A DNA stretch of 64,000 nt from Cruorifilaria tuberocauda. Its lineage: Eukaryota; Nematoda; Chromadorea; Rhabditida; Onchocercidae. The position numbers and the translations under genes were made by a program. The notes beneath the pieces are model-generated. The model was given only the letters and a program-made list of their open reading frames with translations, searched no databases and was not told the origin of the DNA. Below, piece after piece: positions 58,449 through 64,000 of this stretch. Numbering within the stretch: the first letter of the stretch is position 1; each line of letters opens with the position of its first letter. Location of the stretch: contig JABVXU010000105.1 of NCBI GenBank assembly GCA_013365365.1, positions 74,501-138,500 on the forward strand, read 5' to 3'.

Positions 58449-60753
58449 TTATGCAGAACTTTCATTTGCTTGCAAATCCTCTGCGGTTAACAATGCTGTG
58501 ACGCAATCTGCACTGTTTGGAGCTGCTGAACTGCTATCTGCAAAACAATTTTTGAGTTCATAATTGTGTTGCTTAAGGTAAAACTTAATGTGGTGATTTT
58601 TGTGTGAAATCATAATTATATAATTATAATTATGATCCACAAAGTTGCGACTATCAATCTAGAAGATTGCGAGTTGATATTGGTACAGTTAGTACGAGAT
58701 TTAAAACGTACTGTTAACAAAAAAATATAGAAATAGACAGTCCCCGTTCGGATTTATTTGTGTCCAGTTATGACTTCATACACTTGTCTCATTTTACGAT
58801 ATGCAGCAAACGAATTTTGAAATTTTGCGTGCGGCAATGCAAGAATATACCATTTGTCTCATGTGTCCAGTTATGACTTCATACATTTGTCACATTTGTC
58901 TCATTTTGGATCCTATCGGTAAAGTGAAAAATTGCTAACCATAGTAAATCATATTTTCACGAGACACAAAATTGTAACAGTTGATATTAGCATTCCAATA
59001 TCATGGATAAATACCTTTAACGGTAGACTGAGAAAATGCCCATTTCGGAGTTTCCTCCTTGATTACTCTAACTAATTCCTCGATTTCCCGCGTTGACATA
59101 CCGATAGCACAGGCAACATTCAAATAACCATCATGTTGTCGTGATGAATGTGAACCGAAGTTTAGGAATTCATAACCATCAATTGATTTCGTCAAACCAC
59201 TTGGTACTGCTCGAGCACCGGTGATACCACGACTGAACAGCTGAGCACCGAAAGCGTTCTGCTGTTGGCTTGTCCAACCTTTCAATGTAATTGCAAGCGA
59301 AATCCGATTCATTTTAACTTCCATAACCTAAAACAAGATTAATTCAGTCGAATAATACGGTGCTAATCTAATTTGAATCAAATCCTTTTGGATTGATTAT
59401 AAATAACTGCTTATCAAATGTTGAATTTTGTGAAGTTTTGATGTCAGACAATGAAAATTTCAACTAACGGATTTATAGTAACAGCAAAACTGTATAAATT
59501 ATATATTTTCTTTAAGCTCAATCTTTTTTCTATTATAGATCTAGATCTTAATTTAATAGCAGCATAGATGCATTGTGCCCTTATAGCAGTATAACACACA
59601 AAGTAAATTCATACCTATACAACAAACACTACGGAAATTACAAAATCGAAAAATTTAATTAATGGATTAAGCATTCATTTTGAAATCCTTTTACCTTTTG
59701 TCCAATTGTTTTAGTATATTCTTGCATTGCCGCACGCAAAATTTCAAAATTCGTTTGCTGCATATCGTAGAGTTCTCTTAATCCAACTTTACCTAACTGA
59801 AGCAAAGTAATCAACAAATCACGTGATGGTACGATAGACGCTCGTCCTGGATAGAAATTAGCTATATTATTCAAGGATTTTTCGTCAAATGTTGCTACAA
59901 TTGAACCACCTACTGGTACCAAAAAATTCTTATCTGTTGACTGTATAAATGCATCAATATATCCTGCTAGACCAGCTTCTTCGATACGATTTCGACATTC
60001 TGGTGACTGTAAACCATAAGCATTATTCACAAGATGCTTTACACCATATCTAGTACAAAGTTCACCGATAGCAATCAAATTATCCGGTTGACGTGGAGCA
60101 AAACAGGAAGTGGTACTTAGTACAGCGATAATTTCGTCCTTTTGTTTCTCCAGAACAACTTTTAGAGCAGTAAGATCTGTGATGAGCCCATCACTTATCA
60201 TTGTTTCCGGGATACCATCAATTATAATCGGTTCGAAACCAGCCGTAAAGATGGATTTGAAACATGATTTCTGATCGATACGTAAAAATACTACAAATTT
60301 AGCACGACGTTTCATATGCCTCCATGCACCCAAACATAATGAAAGTGCCATACCGGTTGCAACAGGTACTACCATAGCTGCTTTTGTTCCCGCTATCCCA
60401 AGAAAACGGATAGCATCTAGAGCAAGTTTATTAGTAACTTCTGATAGAATTGATGAACCAATAGCTTTTGGTTGACGTTCGGTTAAATTTCCTGATCTGC
60501 CAATTCCATGTGCAAAACCATAATGTAATTGTCGAACCAACGGTGATAAAACACGTCCTTCACGTTCACCAGCTCCAATACAAATTGTACCAAAATGATT
60601 ATTTGAATCCAAACTTGCTAAACGTGTTAGAAATCCCTCAATTGCTTGCTGGGGTAAACCATCTTCCGGAATACAACCATCACGACGCAACACTGCTAGC
60701 AATCGATTGAAAGAGCGTGCAGTACGATCTATCACTTCCTGTTCCGTTTTCAT
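58449..60753 (-). CDS. SEPSECS: O-phosphoseryl-tRNA(Sec) selenium transferase (SepSecS), 486 aa
   Basis: PLP enzyme that converts phosphoseryl-tRNA(Sec) to selenocysteinyl-tRNA(Sec) using selenophosphate, the last step of selenocysteine synthesis. Exons 60753-59695, 59327-59015, 58537-58449. Conserved blocks: GAGEREGRV, GIGRSG..QPKA.GSS (phosphate-binding Arg and Gln), RIDQKSCFKSI.TAGFEP, TTSCFAPR.PD, HLVNNAYG.QS, and the Schiff-base lysine in QSTDKNFLVPVGG; then YPGRAS and the C-terminal RG.TGARAVP.G. No key residue is missing. The N-terminus lacks about 20 residues of the human protein, and a short upstream exon is not excluded. A TTTTCAG acceptor (60769-60770) leaves a 15-nt leader before the ATG. 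The last intron carries an inverted 56-bp copy of the first exon (58795-58850). It lies 0.8 kb downstream of rps-5 on the same strand. Confidence 0.95.
58795..58850 (+). repeat. 56-bp perfect inverted copy of SepSecS exon 1 inside its last intron
   Basis: This block is the exact reverse complement of 59714-59769, part of SepSecS exon 1 (the codons around DMQQTNFEILRAAMQEY). It sits in opposite orientation between two copies of a local sequence (58760-58795 and 58863-58907). Confidence 0.95.
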
Positions 60754-61572
60754 TTCACTTAAGTGAAACTGAAAACAACTGTTTATTTAAATTTTCAGCA
60801 ATATACATATATATAGTAGAATGAAAAAGAAACAATGAAGCAAATCCTGAATATATATTCAAATTCCGTATTATCTACGGTTGCGATAGATAAGAAGCAC
60901 TTGGCTTTTCTATAATTATCCTTCCCTTAATCACGATTCTGAATTCGCCATTTAGAGAAACAATTTAATTTTTATTTCTTTTTAAAATAGGTATATCATC
61001 CACTTATCTTTCGTATCTTTGCAGTATAAATGAAGCTCAATAGTGACCACACAATTAAACGATACTTATCGACTCCTAGTCCTCTATTTTTATATCTTAC
61101 TGTCTTACCTAACCACAACTTATCCAACTCCGCGATCCTTCTCCCGCATATCATGCGATTATATTCCACATTATATTAAACTTTTTAATCATTGATCTTT
61201 CTTGAATCCTCTAACTGCGAAATTTATGCCACTTTTATTTGCTTTTATTATCGGATTTTTATGATTCCTCTTTGTTTTTTAGATTTTAGAAAATCATCCC
61301 AATTTTTGATGAGAACAATTTGAACTACCGCGGATCGAGATAAAACAAGGGTGATGAATCTTCTGCTAATGAGCTTGTTAATCCTTTATTTTAAAATAGA
61401 GCACAGTCTCAATGATATAAGAGGTAAATCTAAAAGTCAAGTGTAACGCATACTGTGCAATACTATGAGATCATATGACCAATAACCTTTTTAATAACAA
61501 TATTTGTTTAACAAAATAATGTAAAAGATTATTCCATTTGACATATAAAATACAAGCAACAAAGCATGCTAA
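60754..61572. other. Gap between rps-5 and SepSecS
   Basis: About 0.8 kb, AT-rich. It contains the rps-5 3' region (possible minus-strand AATAAA, TTTATT at about 61386-61391) and the SepSecS leader. An open stretch with a strong donor (TTAG|GTAAGA on the minus strand near 61110) was seen, but it is out of phase with SepSecS. Confidence 0.5.
60769..60770 (-). promoter_or_regulatory. Probable trans-splice acceptor of SepSecS
   Basis: Minus-strand GTTTTCAG leaves a 15-nt leader before the ATG. Confidence 0.45.
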
Positions 61573-63044
<1,472 letters not shown>

Positions 63045-64000
63045 ATTCACACGAAGAATACTTCCCTAGCTATCTGAAACAAGCATCGTTAAGCAGCTAT
63101 TACAAACAGACTGATCGAACAAAAAGATTCATATGGGTATATTGGTTAATGTTAAAAATTTTACTCAACTATGATATAAAAATTTCCCATATTAAATGCT
63201 CAAACTATTGGACAATAATAAGTATCTCATACTATCTCTCATCAAAATTACAAGGAATAATTAATAATAATAACATGATAAATTCAATCCAAAATCACTA
63301 AATCAGTAAATGATAACGATTTCATATTATTGATGGCAACAATACTGAGAGCTAAATTTTCCAATCAAATATAAATAATAAATTGAAAGCAAAATAACGA
63401 CAAGCATACGAAGAGAGAACTTCTATAATTCTAAATTTTGTAGGAAAAAGGAAATCCCACCTCTACATACAATTGATAATAAGATTGCTGATCACTCTTA
63501 TCACATCACAACTAACAAAACCGAAGAAATCCTTAAGTACCATAAAACAAACCAGGCCTCAATGTCCCATAATGTATCCTTGTGTTCCAGCTTACTGAGA
63601 CACTGCGAAATAAATAATCCCGGCTAGATGCTTTACTCTACAACGAATTTTTGTTGTCCGTGGAAGCGTATACTATCCGATAAACCGTTAATGTAATGAA
63701 GTTTAAGAACCAATAACTCTAAATTTTGTTGCAAAAAAAAGAAGTTTAATTGTTAGATATCATTGATAATATCCCTTATCACCTTATCATATTTAGCCGC
63801 CCTATGATTTTTCATTCAGGTGAAGATTGCTAGCACTATCTTCATACTATTTGTCAAATATAAGTAATTAAAATTTTCTATTCAAGAAAAAAACATTTAA
63901 AACAAATACATTTAAAGTGAATGATTATTTTCATTTTTTTCAAATTGATAAAATTTTTTTATATTAAAATTAGATGAACTTCTCCATGGATAAAGTGAAA
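63045..64000. other. Upstream region of rps-5
   Basis: AT-rich. No further exon supported. A probable trans-splice acceptor lies at 63074-63075. Promoter elements cannot be named. Confidence 0.5.
63074..63075 (-). promoter_or_regulatory. rps-5: Probable trans-splice acceptor of rps-5
   Basis: Minus-strand CTTGTTTCAG, 29 nt before the ATG. Such a short leader is typical of spliced-leader addition on nematode ribosomal protein mRNAs. Confidence 0.5.

Noticed and set aside
60900..61130. Upstream exon for the missing N-terminal ~20 residues of SepSecS, with a GTAAGA donor near 61110
   Set aside because: The only exon-like stretch is out of phase with the next exon and hits a stop.

Overview
The window is nuclear DNA of a nematode, most likely a filarial/spirurid parasite. 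This is inferred from very AT-rich introns and intergenic DNA, TTTTCAG-type 3' splice sites, probable trans-splice acceptors 8-61 nt upstream of start codons, and recognisably nematode proteins. No species call can be made from sequence alone. I see no bacterial insert, transposase, rRNA or confident tRNA gene.

Layout. 1-5892: gene-free AT-rich DNA with a 26-bp minisatellite, an AT-rich repeat and CA microsatellites. 5893-13956 (+): a 12-exon gene for an unrecognised six-span membrane protein of about 599 aa. 13957-17073: intergenic, dominated by a tandemly duplicated (TAC)n satellite block. 17074-19991 (+): a 9-exon MKK7-type MAP kinase kinase (372 aa), complete in its kinase domain. 22618-22872 (+): the last exon of a gene ending in a CUE-like domain; its 5' part was not resolved. 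23266-36288 (+): a complete 30-exon eukaryotic RNA-dependent RNA polymerase (about 1554 aa) of the EGO-1/RRF type with the DLDGD active site. 37898-52975 (-): complete alpha-spectrin, 38 exons and 2426 aa, with spectrin repeats, a central SH3 domain and C-terminal EF-hands; it is convergent with the RdRP. 52976-56920: upstream/intergenic DNA with CA/TACA microsatellites. 56921-57653 (+): two-exon TMEM256/DUF423 membrane protein. 58449-60753 (-): O-phosphoseryl-tRNA(Sec) selenium transferase (SepSecS), 3 exons, 486 aa. 61573-63044 (-): ribosomal protein S5, 4 exons, 215 aa. 63045-64000: upstream DNA of rps-5 with nothing else supported.

The genes do not form one pathway: they are a stress-kinase (JNK pathway) activator, a small-RNA amplification enzyme, a membrane-skeleton protein, a selenocysteine-synthesis enzyme and a ribosomal protein. 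All exon models were built by hand from splice signals, reading-frame phase and remembered protein families, and every listed junction is phase-consistent.

The most unusual structure is in the last intron of the SepSecS gene. It holds a perfect 56-bp inverted copy of part of that gene's own first coding exon, inserted inside a locally duplicated 36-45 bp sequence. Other points are a GC-AG intron and two unproductive duplicated splice acceptors in the RdRP gene, a repeat shared by two RdRP introns, small fold-back elements, and a degenerate first EF-hand in spectrin.
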